From: Chloroflexota bacterium
Lineage (GTDB): Bacteria > Chloroflexota > UBA11872
NCBI GenBank assembly: GCA_026707285.1
Contig: JAPOXD010000035.1
Span: forward strand, 1-51,962
DNA length: 51,962 bases
Direction of reading: 5' to 3'
Shown one piece after another: positions 51,326 through 51,962 of the stretch. The translations under genes were made by a program, and so were the position numbers. The notes beneath the pieces were generated by a model. It made no database searches. It saw only the letters and a list, made by a program, of their open reading frames with translations, and was not told the DNA's origin. Each line of letters opens with the position of its first letter. Position 1 is the first letter of the stretch.

Positions 51326-51962
51326 TCACACCTGGCCCAGTTGCGCAGTGCCGGCGCCATTCCTTGTCCGGAATCTCACAGGCCGACGTGGCAGTCGGCG
51401 GTGGTGCCGAGATGGAACCCGCGTTGGGGCGGGCGCCTGTGCACCTGACCGAACGGCACAACTCGAAGTGGCGCGAGAACTGGCGCCGCGGCCCGATCCA
51501 CGGTCGACCGTAGTGACGGCACCATCGGCCGGCGGAGAGTCGTGGCTGCTCTCCGATGCCTCGTGCTCCAGTCGCCCGCCAGTGGCGCGCAGCAGATTGG
51601 CAATCTCGACATCGATGGCCGCCAGCACCCGCGGTCGCCAGCGTCGCGACAGATGGCTGCGACTCATGCCGGACGTCGCGGCGATGCTGGCGAATGACTC
51701 GCCGCCGACCCAGCGCCGAAAGAATTCGCCCTTGCGCGGCTCCGGAGTGCCGGCGACCCGGGCGCAGACAAGGCGTAGCACCACCAGGTCGGACCAGCCC
51801 TCTAGGAATACCCGGCCGGCGAACTGTGTCCGGCCCAGCGCTTGGAGATCCCGGTACTGGGCCAGCGGGGACTGCGAGAGCTCCCACGCTGAATTGATCC
51901 GGCCAGAGCCGCCTGCAACGCTCGCAGACGCGACTCGCGGGAGTGGCGGCCGCGGCGGCTGT
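51326..51962 (-). pseudogene. Helix-turn-helix protein, copy 2 (frameshifted, cut by the window edge)
   Basis: The frame from 51,897 down matches copy 1: SPLAQYRDLQALGRTQF, then VCARVAGTPEPRKGEFF, RRWVGGESFASIAATSGM, SRSHLSRRWRPRVLAAID and EIANLLRATGGRLEHEA. Near 51,900 one base is missing relative to copy 1 (22 versus 23 bases over the same stretch), which breaks the frame between RLRALQAAL and INSAWEL. The C-terminal tail diverges after SGRGAS. The start lies beyond the right edge. Confidence 0.75.
51516..51962. repeat. Direct repeat, copy 2 (coding segment of the HTH gene)
   Basis: This is the partner of 45,968-46,424, same orientation, about 5.5 kb apart start to start. It continues to the window edge, so its full extent is unknown. 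Confidence 0.75.

Overview
The window is GC-rich bacterial DNA. It probably comes from a free-living or host-associated Chloroflexota-like lineage or a similar marine/sponge metagenome. The grounds are a giant Calx-beta/FN3 surface protein and a one-piece GAF-PAS-kinase-receiver-OmpR regulator of a type I associate with Chloroflexota. No rRNA or ribosomal gene is present, so the taxonomy stays an inference.

Region 1 (1-23,360, minus strand) is one uninterrupted reading frame of at least 7,766 codons. It starts with a signal peptide near 23,300 and is still open at the left edge. I read every in-frame trinucleotide from 23,456 down to 1 and found no stop. The protein is a secreted or cell-surface giant: dozens of divergent Calx-beta-type modules at the N-terminal side, then five TYTVVLDT-type modules, about 24 near-uniform Calx-beta repeats in two length classes, a small set of non-repeated C-terminal-side modules (FN3, SwmB-like, others), and 96-residue Ig-like repeats at the edge. 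The large plus-strand ORFs over this region are antisense shadows.

Region 2 (23,361-27,079) holds a 388-bp divergent intergenic stretch with a long spaced direct repeat, a GAF-PAS-pseudo-histidine kinase-receiver-winged helix fusion transcribed away from the giant gene, and a DegV-family protein.

Region 3 (27,363-45,758) looks like an accessory island. It is bounded on both sides by 3' halves of tRNA genes (tRNA-Thr on the minus strand, tRNA-Leu on the plus strand), both broken at the anticodon loop with the missing half on the inner side. Inside are an AddA/AddB-like helicase-nuclease pair, a Cas4-like PD-(D/E)XK nuclease without CRISPR, a Rad50/RloC-like ATPase with a CxxC hook, and a four-gene operon: a repeat protein, a CobS/MoxR-type AAA ATPase, a HExxH plus VWA protein, and a RadC-type JAB protein. 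Each intergenic gap of that operon carries a GC-rich hairpin.

Region 4 (45,865-51,962) holds two paralogous copies of an HTH gene, the second frameshifted. They flank a segment with a phospholipase D-like/P-loop ATPase fusion gene, a decayed IS110-family transposase and a small basic protein.

No integrase, phage structural gene, CRISPR array or rRNA was seen. The best candidates for something undescribed are the PLD-ATPase fusion gene, the JAB/VWA-metallopeptidase/MoxR operon, and the giant surface protein with its pseudokinase-type regulator.
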